52,749 nt of DNA from Pseudomonadota bacterium (lineage in GTDB: Bacteria; Pseudomonadota; Alphaproteobacteria; Rhodobacterales; Rhodobacteraceae), in the NCBI GenBank assembly GCA_021845805.1, contig JAJZVD010000021.1, positions 1-52,749 of the forward strand, given 5' to 3'. The position numbers and the translations under genes are program-made. Shown one piece after another: positions 27,286 through 37,447 of this stretch (position 1 is its first letter; every line of letters starts with the position of its first letter). Below the pieces are notes generated by a model, which saw nothing but the letters and a program-made list of their open reading frames with translations, had not been told where the DNA came from and made no database searches.

Positions 27286-27732
27286 CTACCCCTGCCCCGC
27301 CAGCGCGCGCCGCAGCGCCTGCAGCCGGTCGCGCAGGTCGGCCATCTCGGCAAGGGGCAACCCCGTGGCGCAACCGATCCGTTCGCTGATCCCCGCTGCG
27401 CTGCGCGCCAGCGCCAGCCCCGCCGGGGTCAGGCGCACCCGCACCTGCCGCTCGTCGCGTCCGTCGCGGGCGCGCAGCACCAGACCCGCCGCCTCCAGCC
27501 GTTTCAGAAGCGGGGTCAACGTGCTCGTCTCCAGCCCCAGCGCCGCGCCAATCTCGCCCACCGGCCGCCCGTCGCCCCGCCACAGCACCAGCATCGCCAG
27601 ATACTGCGGATAGGTCAGCCCCAGTTCGGCCAGCAACGGCTGGTAGGCGCGCGTCATCTCGTGCATCGCGCCGTAAAGGGCAAAGCACAGCATCTCGTCC
27701 ACGGCGGGGGTGATCGGGGCAGGATCGGACAT
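27286..27732 (-). CDS. ohrR: MarR-family peroxide-sensing repressor OhrR
   Basis: The 148-residue winged-helix regulator starts at 27732. Its N-terminal peroxide-sensing cysteine is Cys16 in EMLCFALYGA, matching the conserved LCF motif of OhrR. DNA-binding helix region is VGEIGAALGLETSTLTPLLKRLEAAGLV and the wing contains RARDGRDERQVRVRLTPAG. It is divergent from ohr and is expected to repress it until organic hydroperoxides oxidise Cys16. Confidence 0.93.
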   Translation of the reverse strand: MSDPAPITPAVDEMLCFALYGAMHEMTRAYQPLLAELGLTYPQYLAMLVLWRGDGRPVGEIGAALGLETSTLTPLLKRLEAAGLVLRARDGRDERQVRVRLTPAGLALARSAAGISERIGCATGLPLAEMADLRDRLQALRRALAGQG

Positions 27733-27772
27733 CGGGCACCTCTGCCATCCAGATAAATCGCGCACGACAGGA

Positions 27773-27836
27773 TCGCAAGCGTTGCGAATCGGCTCTGCCG
27801 CGACATATATATCGTGCACGATCAAATCGCACGATA
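27773..27836 (+). promoter_or_regulatory. ohr promoter with overlapping inverted-repeat operators
   Basis: A sigma-70-like promoter reads TTGCGA (27782-27787), 17 bp, ATATAT (27805-27810). Overlapping the -35 is the palindrome TCGCAA-GCG-TTGCGA (27773-27787). Overlapping the -10/start region is TATCGTGC-N11-GCACGATA (27810-27836) containing the 12-bp palindrome ATCGTGCACGAT. These are the natural OhrR sites in the ohrR-ohr divergent region. Confidence 0.65.
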
Positions 27837-27849
27837 AAAGGAGGCTCCG

Positions 27850-28275
27850 ATGAGCGTCGATGTGAAATACCGGACCCGGTCGCAGGCGGTGGGCGGGCGC
27901 GACGGCACCGCGCGGTCGCTGGACAGCAACTTTGCCGTGACGATGAGCACGCCAAAGGAAATCGGGGGCAGCGGCGCGCCGGGGGTGAACCCCGAACAGC
28001 TTTTCGCCACCGGCTACGCGGCCTGTTTCCTTGGCGCGCTGAAGGTGGCGGCCGCCCAGGCGAAGGTGCGCCTGCCCGCCGAAACCACGATCACCGCCGA
28101 GGTGGGCATCGGCCCCCACGCGGCGGGCGGCTTCGGGCTGACGGTGGCGCTTCAGGTCGCGGCGCCGGGGATCGAGCGGGCGCAGGCGCAGGCGCTGATG
28201 GACGCCGCGCACCAGATCTGCCCCTATTCCAACGCCACCCGCGGCAACATCGACGTGGCGATATCCGTTGCCTGA
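27850..28275 (+). CDS. ohr: Organic hydroperoxide reductase Ohr
   Basis: The 141-residue OsmC-fold thiol peroxidase reduces organic hydroperoxides. The two catalytic cysteines are Cys59 (GYAACFLGAL) and Cys124 (QICPYSNATRGN). Ribosome site AAAGGAGG lies just before ATG 27850. Full length. It is divergent from ohrR. A hairpin follows its stop. The pair sits between ureE and ureC, an unusual location. Confidence 0.95.
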   Translation: MSVDVKYRTRSQAVGGRDGTARSLDSNFAVTMSTPKEIGGSGAPGVNPEQLFATGYAACFLGALKVAAAQAKVRLPAETTITAEVGIGPHAAGGFGLTVALQVAAPGIERAQAQALMDAAHQICPYSNATRGNIDVAISVA

Positions 28276-28294
28276 TCGTGCCCTGCGCGCCGCT

Positions 28295-28321
28295 GCCCAA
28301 GTAAACGGCAGCGGTGCGTTC
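28295..28321 (+). terminator. Hairpin after ohr
   Basis: GCCGCTGCC and GGCAGCGGT, separated by nine bases (CAAGTAAAC), form a 9-bp stem 17 nt after the ohr stop. There is no T run, so it could be a weak or factor-assisted terminator insulating ohr from ureC. Confidence 0.45.
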
Positions 28322-28347
28322 CGCGACCGCGCAAGAGCCGAGTTTCG

Positions 28348-28376
28348 TTGCCTCTTGCCGGTCCATGGGAAATAGT
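28348..28376 (+). promoter_or_regulatory. Candidate promoter of ureC
   Basis: TTGCCT (28348-28353), 17-bp spacer, AATAGT (28371-28376), 25 bp before the ureC ATG, giving a leader of roughly 15-18 nt that still includes the ACGGAG ribosome site. Important because ureC is separated from the other urease genes by orientation. Confidence 0.5.
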
Positions 28377-28400
28377 GCCGGGGACTGAACGGAGTAGCCC

Positions 28401-30143
<1,743 letters not shown>

Positions 30144-30161
30144 CCGCGGCGTGCAGGCGTC

Positions 30162-30290
30162 TCAGTCCTGTTTCGGCCGCGCCAGCAGTCCCAGCGCGCT
30201 CAGCGTCTGCTGGGCAAGCGCGGCCTGAAAGACGGCCGTGCGGCACCAGAAGCAGACCGACGCACGCCACAGGTCAACCGGGGTCATCAT
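30162..30290 (-). CDS. 42-residue ORF in the urease cluster
   Basis: Reverse-strand ATG at 30290 (or 30287) follows AGGAAGGAGA five bases upstream, an excellent ribosome site. The peptide begins MMTPVDLWRASVCFWC and continues into a hydrophobic helix TAVFQAALAQQTLSALGLL, ending RPKQD at a stop at 30162. It starts 32 bp after the ureB stop on the same strand and is convergent with the inverted ureC (19 bp apart). It looks like the next gene of a ureDAB transcript. Not a recognised family. Too short to be confident without expression data. Confidence 0.5.
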   Translation of the reverse strand: MMTPVDLWRASVCFWCRTAVFQAALAQQTLSALGLLARPKQD

Positions 30291-30321
30291 CGCAGTCTCC
30301 TTCCTGAAGGTGGTGGGCGGG

Positions 30322-30627
30322 TCAGAGCGGGCCCATCACCGCCTGGTTGAAGCCATAGACCCTGCGGGCGCCGGAATAGGGCACAAGGCGCACCTCGCGC
30401 GTCTGGCCGGGCTCGAACCGCACCGCGGTGCCCGCGGGAATGTCCAGCCGCTTGCCGCGCGCCGCCGCACGGTCGAACGACAGCCCCGCGTTGGTCTCGG
30501 CAAAGTGGTAGTGGCTGCCCACCTGGATCGGACGGTCGCCGGTATTGGCCACCATCAGCACGGTGACGGGGGCGCCCGCGTTGATCTCGATCTCGCCCGG
30601 TGCCGGAAGGATTTCGCCTGGAATCAT
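30322..30627 (-). CDS. ureB: Urease beta subunit
   Basis: From ATG at 30627 ([16 protein letters not shown]) the 101-residue product is UreB, with the typical [21 protein letters not shown] and [23 protein letters not shown]. Structural subunit packed against UreC. Start is 18 bp after the ureA stop; full length. Expressed on the opposite strand from ureC. Confidence 0.96.
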   Translation of the reverse strand: MIPGEILPAPGEIEINAGAPVTVLMVANTGDRPIQVGSHYHFAETNAGLSFDRAAARGKRLDIPAGTAVRFEPGQTREVRLVPYSGARRVYGFNQAVMGPL

Positions 30628-30644
30628 CGCCCTGCCCTTTCGTC

Positions 30645-30947
30645 TCAGCGGATCGGATGGTGCACAGTCACAAGCTTCGTGCCGTCGGGAAACGTGGCTT
30701 CGACCTGGACATCGTGGATCATCGCGGCGATTCCGTCCATGCACTGATCCGCGCGCACGACATGGGCGCCCGCCTCCATCAGATCGGCGACCGACCGGCC
30801 GTCGCGCGCGCCCTCCACCACATAGTCGGTGATCAGCGCGATGGCTTCGGGATGGTTCAGCTTCACGCCGCGGGCCAGCCGGTTGCGCGCCACCATGGCG
30901 GCGAGGCTGACAAGCAGCTTGTCCTTTTCGCGCGGGGTCAGGTTCAT
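30645..30947 (-). CDS. ureA: Urease gamma subunit
   Basis: From ATG at 30947 ([50 protein letters not shown]) the 100-residue product is UreA, full length, with the conserved NHPEA and the C-terminal [20 protein letters not shown]. The open frame extends eight codons upstream into ureD, but the MNLTPRE start matches the family. Starts seven bases after the ureD stop. Confidence 0.96.
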   Translation of the reverse strand: MNLTPREKDKLLVSLAAMVARNRLARGVKLNHPEAIALITDYVVEGARDGRSVADLMEAGAHVVRADQCMDGIAAMIHDVQVEATFPDGTKLVTVHHPIR

Positions 30948-30954
30948 GCGGTCC

Positions 30955-31764
30955 TCATATCTGCCAGACACGGGGCAGCGGCGCCCCTCGCAGCACAGTC
31001 AAAGCGCGGGCGAGCGCGCGTTTCAAGGGCAGCGCATCCGGCGCGATCAGCCGCGCGACGCAGCGCCCGTTCCAGGCCGAGGCGGCAGCCTCGACCCCCT
31101 CGGCGTCAAGCGCGGCGCGCAGCGCGGCCAGCGCATCCTCGGCCCCCGGCGCGACCAGCGCAAGGCTGGCCACCGCCCGCCGACCGCCCAGCGCGGCGGG
31201 GCCCGCACGAAGCGTCGCATCGGTCAGCCGCACGGCCTCGGCCAGCACCGGCACCCCGGCGCGGCGGATCTCGCGCCGGTCGTGCAGCGCGATGGTGGCC
31301 AGCGTCTCGCCCATCGCCGCGCGGCCCAGAACCAGGGTTTCGCAGAACAGGAACCGAGCATCGCCCGCCATTTCCACCGTCACCAGGCGCGACAGGGCGG
31401 CGCGGTCGAACAGGATGGTTTCCTGCGGCAGCCAGTCGAGTGCGGCACCGGGTCCGAGCGTCAGCGCCACCTCGACCTCGGCCCGGCCGTCAGCGGCGGC
31501 ATAGGCGCGCTCGGCCGTCTGGGTGGTGCCCACCGCCCGCGCCGCGGGCCCCAGCGCCAGCGCGAAGGAAAGCCTGTCGCCCCCGGTCAGCCCGCCGGCC
31601 GTGTTCAGGAACACCACCTCGGGCACGTCAGAATGGACGCGCGGCAGGAACGCCTTGGCCGAGCCCGACTGGTGCAGCCGTTCAAGCCCCCGCGCGCCAA
31701 GCGTTACCGCCGCGCGCCCGCGGGTGCGTTCCAGAAGGGGGGCAAGGGCGGAACCGTCGGCCAT
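30955..31764 (-). CDS. ureD: Urease accessory protein UreD
   Basis: The 269-residue product is UreD/UreH, scaffold for nickel transfer to the apo-urease. Characteristic segments: [30 protein letters not shown] (TGGLTGGD-type motif), [41 protein letters not shown], and [19 protein letters not shown]. First gene of the minus-strand ureDAB set. Family proteins are variable; length normal. Confidence 0.93.
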   Translation of the reverse strand: MADGSALAPLLERTRGRAAVTLGARGLERLHQSGSAKAFLPRVHSDVPEVVFLNTAGGLTGGDRLSFALALGPAARAVGTTQTAERAYAAADGRAEVEVALTLGPGAALDWLPQETILFDRAALSRLVTVEMAGDARFLFCETLVLGRAAMGETLATIALHDRREIRRAGVPVLAEAVRLTDATLRAGPAALGGRRAVASLALVAPGAEDALAALRAALDAEGVEAAASAWNGRCVARLIAPDALPLKRALARALTVLRGAPLPRVWQI

Positions 31765-31942
31765 GCGATCTTGTAACCTCTTCCATCAGCCGCGACAGGC
31801 AAAGCCGTTGCGGCGGCCCGGCCCTGCGGCGGGTGACACGGGGCTCTGCGCATCTTCCCGCCAGACCTGCCCGATTCCGCGGCACAAGGCAAACGCCGCG
31901 GCACTGGAAATCATGCCGCGATTTGTGTAACGCGGGCATATC

Positions 31943-32980
31943 ATGACCCAGACCCTGACCCTTCGCCGACCCGACGACTGGCACCTTCACCTGCGCGACG
32001 GCGCGATGCTCGAGGCCGTGCTGCCCGAGACCGCCCGCCACTTCGCCCGCGCCATCGTGATGCCGAACCTGGTGCCGCCCGTCGTCACCGCGAAACAGGC
32101 CAACGACTACCGCGAACGCATCCTGAAGGCCCTGCCGAAGGGCATGTCCTTCACCCCGCTGATGACGCTCTACCTGACGGAAGCGACCGACCCCGAGGAC
32201 GTGACGGCCGCCTTCGCCAATGGCTTCGCCACCGCGGTCAAGCTTTACCCCGCGGGGGCCACGACCAATTCGGCCTCGGGCGTTCGCGACCTCGACAAGG
32301 TGATGCCCGTGCTCGAGGCGATGGCCGAGATCGGGATGCCGCTTTGCGTGCATGGCGAGGTGACCGACCCCGCGGTGGACATCTTCGACCGCGAGGCGGT
32401 CTTCATCGACCGGGTGCTCGAGCCGCTGCGCCGCAGGCTGCCGGGGCTGAAGGTGGTGATGGAACACGTCACCACGCAAGAGGCGGTGGCCTATGTGCGC
32501 ACGGCCGACAGCGGCCCGGTCGCCACCATCACCACGCACCACCTGATCATCAACCGCAACCACATCCTGGTGGGCGGGATCCGGCCGCATTACTACTGCC
32601 TGCCGGTCGCCAAACGCGAGCTGCACCGGCTGGCACTGCGCGAGGCGGCGACCTCGGGCGATGCGCGCTTCTTCCTGGGCACCGATTCGGCGCCGCATGT
32701 CGACCCGCTGAAGGAATGCGCCTGCGGCTGCGCGGGCTGCTTTACCGCGACGAACACGATGTCGATCCTGGCCCATGTCTTCGAGGAGATGGGGCGGCTC
32801 GACCGGCTGGAAGGGTTCGCGAGCCTCAACGGCCCCGCCTTCTACGGCCTGCCCGCCAACGCGGACAGGATCACCCTGGTCAAGGGCGCCCCCGTCCCCT
32901 ATCCGGCCAAGATCGAAACCGGCGCGGGCCCCGTGACCGTGTTCGACCCCGGCTTCCCGCTTCACTGGCACATCGAATGA
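31943..32980 (+). CDS. pyrC: Dihydroorotase, class II
   Basis: The 345-residue enzyme converts N-carbamoyl-aspartate to dihydroorotate in pyrimidine synthesis. Zinc-binding WHLHLRDG is at residue 13-20, followed by [24 protein letters not shown] (carbamylated Lys), HGEVTDP, MEHVTT and GTDSAPH with the catalytic Asp. The size and motifs match E. coli-type class II PyrC rather than the longer class I. pyrE follows after a long inverted repeat. Confidence 0.96.
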   Translation: MTQTLTLRRPDDWHLHLRDGAMLEAVLPETARHFARAIVMPNLVPPVVTAKQANDYRERILKALPKGMSFTPLMTLYLTEATDPEDVTAAFANGFATAVKLYPAGATTNSASGVRDLDKVMPVLEAMAEIGMPLCVHGEVTDPAVDIFDREAVFIDRVLEPLRRRLPGLKVVMEHVTTQEAVAYVRTADSGPVATITTHHLIINRNHILVGGIRPHYYCLPVAKRELHRLALREAATSGDARFFLGTDSAPHVDPLKECACGCAGCFTATNTMSILAHVFEEMGRLDRLEGFASLNGPAFYGLPANADRITLVKGAPVPYPAKIETGAGPVTVFDPGFPLHWHIE

Positions 32981-32987
32981 CCGCGCG

Positions 32988-33071
32988 TTCTTTCTGGTGA
33001 AAATATCCCCCGCGGAGCGGCCCCGGGCCAGACCGAGGAGCCTCCGGCGGGGATATTCGAGCCAGAAAGAA
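32988..33071. repeat. Long imperfect inverted repeat between pyrC and pyrE
   Basis: TTCTTTCTGG (32988-32997) mirrors CCAGAAAGAA (33062-33071), and inside them AAATATCCCC (33001) mirrors GGGGATATT (33049-33057). The whole forms arms of about 25 bp around a GC-rich centre of roughly 30 bp. The AAATATCCC core recurs after dusA near 50693, so it may belong to a short dispersed family. Confidence 0.65.
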
Positions 33072-33091
33072 GACAACAAAGGACCACGCCC

Positions 33092-33772
33092 ATGCTTCTG
33101 CCTTCTTCCTACCCGGCACCCGGGGAAATCGCGCGGCTGACCGCCCGGATGCTGCTGGAGATCAAGGCGGTGCATTTCAACGCCGAGACGCCGTTCACCC
33201 TGGCCTCGGGCCTGCCCTCGCCCACCTACATAGACTGCCGCAAGCTGATCAGCCACCCGCGCATCCGCGGCACGCTGATGGATTTCATGGCCGGCACCGT
33301 GCTGCGCGAGGCGGGGTTCGAAGCCTTCACCAACATCGCGGGCGGCGAGACGGCGGGCATCCCCTTTGCCGCGATGGTGGCCGAACGGCTGGGCCTGCCG
33401 ATGACCTATGTGCGCAAGAAGCCCAAGGGCTACGGCCGCAACGCCCGGATCGAGGGCGTGATGGGCGAAGGCGACCGGGTGCTGCTGGTCGAGGATCTGG
33501 CGACCGATGGCGGGTCGAAACTGTCCTTCGTCGAGGCGATCCGGGCCACGGGGGCCACCTGCGCGCATACGGCGGTGGTGTTCTTCTATGACATCTTCCC
33601 CGGCGCGCGCGAGGCGCTGGCAGAACAGGGCATCAGCCTGCATGCGCTGTGCACCTGGTGGGACGTGCTGGCCGAAGCGCGGGCGCAGGGCGCCTTCGAC
33701 GCCGCGACCCTGGCCGAGGTGGAAAGCTTCCTGACCGCGCCGCGGGCCTGGCAGGAGGCGCGCAAAGGCTGA
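33092..33772 (+). CDS. pyrE: Orotate phosphoribosyltransferase
   Basis: The 226-residue enzyme adds PRPP-derived ribose phosphate to orotate. The PRPP loop is [17 protein letters not shown] (residues about 130-147), with [19 protein letters not shown] near 40 and [10 protein letters not shown] near 109. Starts [29 protein letters not shown]. Follows pyrC by 111 bp containing an inverted repeat that may uncouple or attenuate the two. Confidence 0.96.
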   Translation: MLLPSSYPAPGEIARLTARMLLEIKAVHFNAETPFTLASGLPSPTYIDCRKLISHPRIRGTLMDFMAGTVLREAGFEAFTNIAGGETAGIPFAAMVAERLGLPMTYVRKKPKGYGRNARIEGVMGEGDRVLLVEDLATDGGSKLSFVEAIRATGATCAHTAVVFFYDIFPGAREALAEQGISLHALCTWWDVLAEARAQGAFDAATLAEVESFLTAPRAWQEARKG

Positions 33773-33887
33773 AAACCGCCGATGGCCACACCCGTGCGGG
33801 CGGGGGAGACCCTGCCGACACGGTGCGGTGAATCACCCAGCCGCTGTGCAAGGCGCGACAGACGCACCCAGATGTGGTAGGCTGAAA

Positions 33888-33948
33888 CAATCCACAGGCC
33901 ATCCACAGGGTTCTGCCCCGGTTCGCCCCGCGTCATCCACAGGGTTCT
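33888..33948 (+). promoter_or_regulatory. DnaA-box-like cluster upstream of dnaB
   Basis: Three 9-mers one or two bases from TTATCCACA lie here: CAATCCACA (33888), CCATCCACA (33899), TCATCCACA (33933). The last two are part of a 14-bp perfect direct repeat ATCCACAGGGTTCT, 34 bp apart. Confidence 0.4.
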
Positions 33949-34004
33949 TCCTCTTGCCGGATGCAGCCGTTGGCGTATTGAGGCAGGCGGGACAGGAAGT
34001 GACC

Positions 34005-35492
34005 ATGACAGAGATAACGCCGATCCGGCCGGGCCTGACGCAAGCCCTCGAACCGGATGTCGCACCGCATAACATCGAGGCCGAACAGCAGTTGCTGGGG
34101 GCCATTCTGACCAACAACGACATCTTCGACCGGGTGTCGTCGCTGGTGAAGGCCGAGCATTTCTACGAGCCGGTGCACCAGCGCATCTTCGAGGTGGCGG
34201 CGGCCCGGATCCTGAAGAACGCGCTGGCCTCGCCGGTCACGATCAAGGCGTTCCTCGACGACGATCCGGGGCTGAAGGAACTGGGCGGCGCGGCCTATCT
34301 TGCCCGTCTGGCGGGAGGCGCCATCGCGGCCTATGCGGCACGCGATTACGCCCAGATGATCTATGATCTGGCTGTGCGGCGCGAGTTGATCGCGCTGGGC
34401 CGTGACATCGCGGCCAAGGCCGGCAAGGTCGAGGTGGCCAGCGAGCCCAAGGACCAGATCATCGAGGCCGAGCAGCGGCTTTACAAGCTGGGCGAACAGG
34501 GCGTGGCGGAACGCGGGTTCCAGAGCTTCCTGAAGGCCGTGACCGATGCGGTGAACGTGGCCAACGCCGCCTACAAGCGCGACGGCGGGCTTGCGGGCAT
34601 TTCCACCGGGCTTGTCGACCTGGACAAGAAGCTGGGCGGCCTGCATCCGTCCGACCTGCTGATCCTGGCCGGGCGCCCGTCGATGGGCAAGACCTCGCTG
34701 GCCACCAACATCGCCTTCAACATCGCCCGGGCCTACAAGCGCGGCCGCCTGCCCGAGGGCGGCGAGGGCGCGGTGGAAGGCGGCGTCGTGGGCTTCTTCA
34801 GCCTGGAAATGTCGGCCGAACAGCTTGCCGCGCGGGTGCTTTCGGAAGCGGCCGAAGTGCCCAGCGAACAGATCCGCCGCGGCGACATGACCGAGGCCGA
34901 GTTCCGCCGCTTTGTCGAGGCGGCGAAGGCGCTGGAATCCTGCCCGCTGTACATCGACGACACCCCGGCCCTGCCGATCAGCCAGGTCGCCGCCCGGGCG
35001 CGGCGGCTGAAGCGGACGCATGGGCTGGACGTGCTGATGATCGACTACCTTCAGCTTCTGAAGGGCACCTCGAAGGACAACCGGGTGCAGGAAGTGTCGG
35101 AAATCACGCAGGGCCTGAAGGCCATTGCGAAAGAGCTGAACATCCCCGTCGTGGCGCTCAGCCAGCTGTCGCGCCAAGTGGAGAACCGCGACGACAAGCG
35201 GCCCCAGCTGAGCGACCTGCGCGAATCCGGCTCGATCGAGCAGGACGCCGACGTGGTGATGTTCGTCTACCGCGACGAATACTACCGCGAGCGGGAAAAG
35301 CCCGGCGACGACAACCTGGAAGCCATGGCCAAGTGGCAGGAGGCGATGGAACGGGTGCATGGCAAGGCCGAAGTCATCATCGGCAAGCAGCGCCACGGGC
35401 CGATCGGCACGGTCGAGCTGAGCTTCGAGGGCCGCTTCACCCGGTTCGGCAATCTGGTGAAACCCTGGCAGAGCGGCAGCGACGCCTACTGA
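34005..35492 (+). CDS. dnaB: Replicative DNA helicase DnaB
   Basis: From ATG at 34005 (MTEITPIRPG) the 495-residue hexameric helicase has its N-terminal domain with PHNIEAEQQLLGAILTNNDIFDRV, the linker helix, and the RecA-like motor: Walker A AGRPSMGKTS, FFSLEMSAEQLAARVLSE, DVLMIDYLQLL (Walker B), and ALSQLSRQVENRDDKRPQLSDLRESGSIEQDADVVMFVYR with the arginine finger region. Full length. An earlier ATG at 33828 is in the intergenic region. Confidence 0.97.
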   Translation: MTEITPIRPGLTQALEPDVAPHNIEAEQQLLGAILTNNDIFDRVSSLVKAEHFYEPVHQRIFEVAAARILKNALASPVTIKAFLDDDPGLKELGGAAYLARLAGGAIAAYAARDYAQMIYDLAVRRELIALGRDIAAKAGKVEVASEPKDQIIEAEQRLYKLGEQGVAERGFQSFLKAVTDAVNVANAAYKRDGGLAGISTGLVDLDKKLGGLHPSDLLILAGRPSMGKTSLATNIAFNIARAYKRGRLPEGGEGAVEGGVVGFFSLEMSAEQLAARVLSEAAEVPSEQIRRGDMTEAEFRRFVEAAKALESCPLYIDDTPALPISQVAARARRLKRTHGLDVLMIDYLQLLKGTSKDNRVQEVSEITQGLKAIAKELNIPVVALSQLSRQVENRDDKRPQLSDLRESGSIEQDADVVMFVYRDEYYREREKPGDDNLEAMAKWQEAMERVHGKAEVIIGKQRHGPIGTVELSFEGRFTRFGNLVKPWQSGSDAY

Positions 35493-35498
35493 CGCCTG

Positions 35499-35522
35499 GC
35501 GCCCCGCCCGGACGCGGGGCGC
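35499..35522. terminator. Bidirectional hairpin between dnaB and the ABC exporter
   Basis: GCGCCCCGC and GCGGGGCGC form a 9-bp stem around CCGGAC, six bases after the dnaB stop and 30 bases past the convergent exporter stop. No T run on either side. Confidence 0.5.
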
Positions 35523-35552
35523 GCGCGGAGGCGGGCGGACGCGCCCGCTGTT

Positions 35553-37385
35553 TCAGGCCGCCTCTTCCTCGTCCTCGTCGGCCCCCGACGATTGCCGGTT
35601 CCACATCGCGGCATAGCGCCCGCCGCGGGCCAGCAGGTCGTCGTGGCGGCCCTCTTCGACCACCACGCCCTTTTCCAGCACAACGATCCGGTCGGCATCG
35701 GCGATGGTCGAGAGCCGGTGTGCGATGGTGATGACCGTGCGCCCCTTGCCCATCGCCTTCAGGCTTTCCTGAATGTCGCGTTCCGTCTGGGTGTCAAGCG
35801 CGCTCGTCGCCTCGTCCAGCAGCAGAATCGGCGGGTTCTTCAGCAATGTCCGCGCAATCCCCACGCGCTGCTTTTCCCCGCCCGACAGCTTCAGCCCGCG
35901 TTCGCCGACCTTGGTCTGGTAGCCCTCGGGCAGCGACATGATGAAATCGTGGATCTTGGCGGCCTTCGCGGCGGCCTCGACCTCGGACGGTGTCGCATTG
36001 GGGCGGCCATAGGCAATGTTGTAAAGCACCGTGTCGTTGAAGAGCACGGTATCCTGCGGCACGACGCCGATGGCCGCGTGCAGGCTGTCCTGCGTCACGT
36101 CGCGCACGTCCTGCCCGTCGATGGTCAGCCGCCCGCCCGTCACCTCGTAGAAGCGGAACAAGAGCCGCCCGATGGTCGACTTGCCCGACCCCGAGGGCCC
36201 GACGATCGCCACCGTCTGGCCGGCCGGAACACGGATCGTCACGTCCTTCAGGATAGGCCGCGCGGCCTCGTAGCCGAAGGAGACGTGATCCAGCAGCACC
36301 TCGCCCCCGGTCACCGAAAGCTCGGCCGCGCCGGGGCGGTTCTCGATCTCGGCGGGCTGGTCGAGCAGGTCGAACATGTCCGACATGTCCATCAGCGCCT
36401 GCCGGATTTCACGGTAGACCGTGCCAAGGAAACCCAGCGGCTGGGTGATCTGCATCATGTAGGCATTCACCATGACGAAATCGCCAACCGACAGGCGACC
36501 TTCCTGCACACCGATCGCGGCCATCACCATCACCGCCACAAGACCCGCGGTGATGATCAGCGTCTGGCCGAAGTTGAGGAAGGCCAGCGATTGGCCGGTC
36601 TTGACCGCGGCCGTCTCGTACCCCTCCATTGCGCCGTCATAGCGCATGGCCTCGCGCGACTCGGCGCCGAAATACTTCACCGTCTCGAAGTTCAGCAGAC
36701 TGTCGATCGCCTTCTGGTTCGCGTCGGTGTCCTGTTCGTTCATCTGGCGGCGGATCTGCACCCGCCATTCGGTGACGCGGAAGGTGAAGAGCACATAGAC
36801 CGTGATCGAGACAGCAACGACCAGCGCATACCAGACGGTGAAGATCGAGGCGAAGATCACCAGCACGATCATCAGTTGCAGGATCAGCGGCCCGACCGAG
36901 AACAGCGTGAAGCGCAGCAGGAAGTCGACACCCTTCACCCCGCGCTCGATCACCCGGCTCAGGCCACCGGTCTTGCGGGTGATGTGATAGCGCATCGAAA
37001 GGCGGTGGATATGCGTGAAGGTTTCCAGCGCCAGCCGCCGCAGCGCCCGCTGGCCCACCCGCACGAAGATCGCGTCGCGCAATTCGCCGAACGCGGTGTT
37101 GAACAGCCGCGACACGCCATAGGCCACCGTCAGCCCCACGGCACCCAGCGTCAGCAGCCACGCCTCGCCCCGGCCCGTATGGGCCAGGCTGTCGACCGCG
37201 GCCTTGTAGAAGAACGGCGTCACCAGCGAGGCCATCTGCGCCAGCACCAGCGCCACCAGCGACGCGACCACGCGCCGCTTCACCCAGCCCTGCCCCTGCG
37301 GCCAGAGATAGGGAAGGATGCGGCGGATGGTGCGCATGGGGCCCTTGCGCCCCGTCCGGGCGGCGCCGGGATCGGTATGGGTCAT
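35553..37385 (-). CDS. ATM1-type ABC transporter, fused permease and ATPase
   Basis: The 610-residue half-transporter has six transmembrane helices (residues about 40-330), with the ATM1 signature DANQKAIDSLLNFETVKYFGAE, and a C-terminal ATPase with Walker A VGPSGSGKST, Q-loop PQDTVLFNDTVLYNIAYG, signature LSGGEKQRVGIARTLL, Walker B ILLLDEATSALDTQ and switch His TIAHRLSTI. ATM1/HMT1 relatives in bacteria export glutathione-metal or persulfide compounds from the cytoplasm. Acts as a homodimer. Convergent with dnaB. Confidence 0.93.
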   Translation of the reverse strand: MTHTDPGAARTGRKGPMRTIRRILPYLWPQGQGWVKRRVVASLVALVLAQMASLVTPFFYKAAVDSLAHTGRGEAWLLTLGAVGLTVAYGVSRLFNTAFGELRDAIFVRVGQRALRRLALETFTHIHRLSMRYHITRKTGGLSRVIERGVKGVDFLLRFTLFSVGPLILQLMIVLVIFASIFTVWYALVVAVSITVYVLFTFRVTEWRVQIRRQMNEQDTDANQKAIDSLLNFETVKYFGAESREAMRYDGAMEGYETAAVKTGQSLAFLNFGQTLIITAGLVAVMVMAAIGVQEGRLSVGDFVMVNAYMMQITQPLGFLGTVYREIRQALMDMSDMFDLLDQPAEIENRPGAAELSVTGGEVLLDHVSFGYEAARPILKDVTIRVPAGQTVAIVGPSGSGKSTIGRLLFRFYEVTGGRLTIDGQDVRDVTQDSLHAAIGVVPQDTVLFNDTVLYNIAYGRPNATPSEVEAAAKAAKIHDFIMSLPEGYQTKVGERGLKLSGGEKQRVGIARTLLKNPPILLLDEATSALDTQTERDIQESLKAMGKGRTVITIAHRLSTIADADRIVVLEKGVVVEEGRHDDLLARGGRYAAMWNRQSSGADEDEEEAA

Positions 37386-37447
37386 GACCTGCTCCTCAAC
37401 TGGGCGTTACCTAGGCCGCCGCGCGGGAAAAGGCCAGTGGGCGGCGC

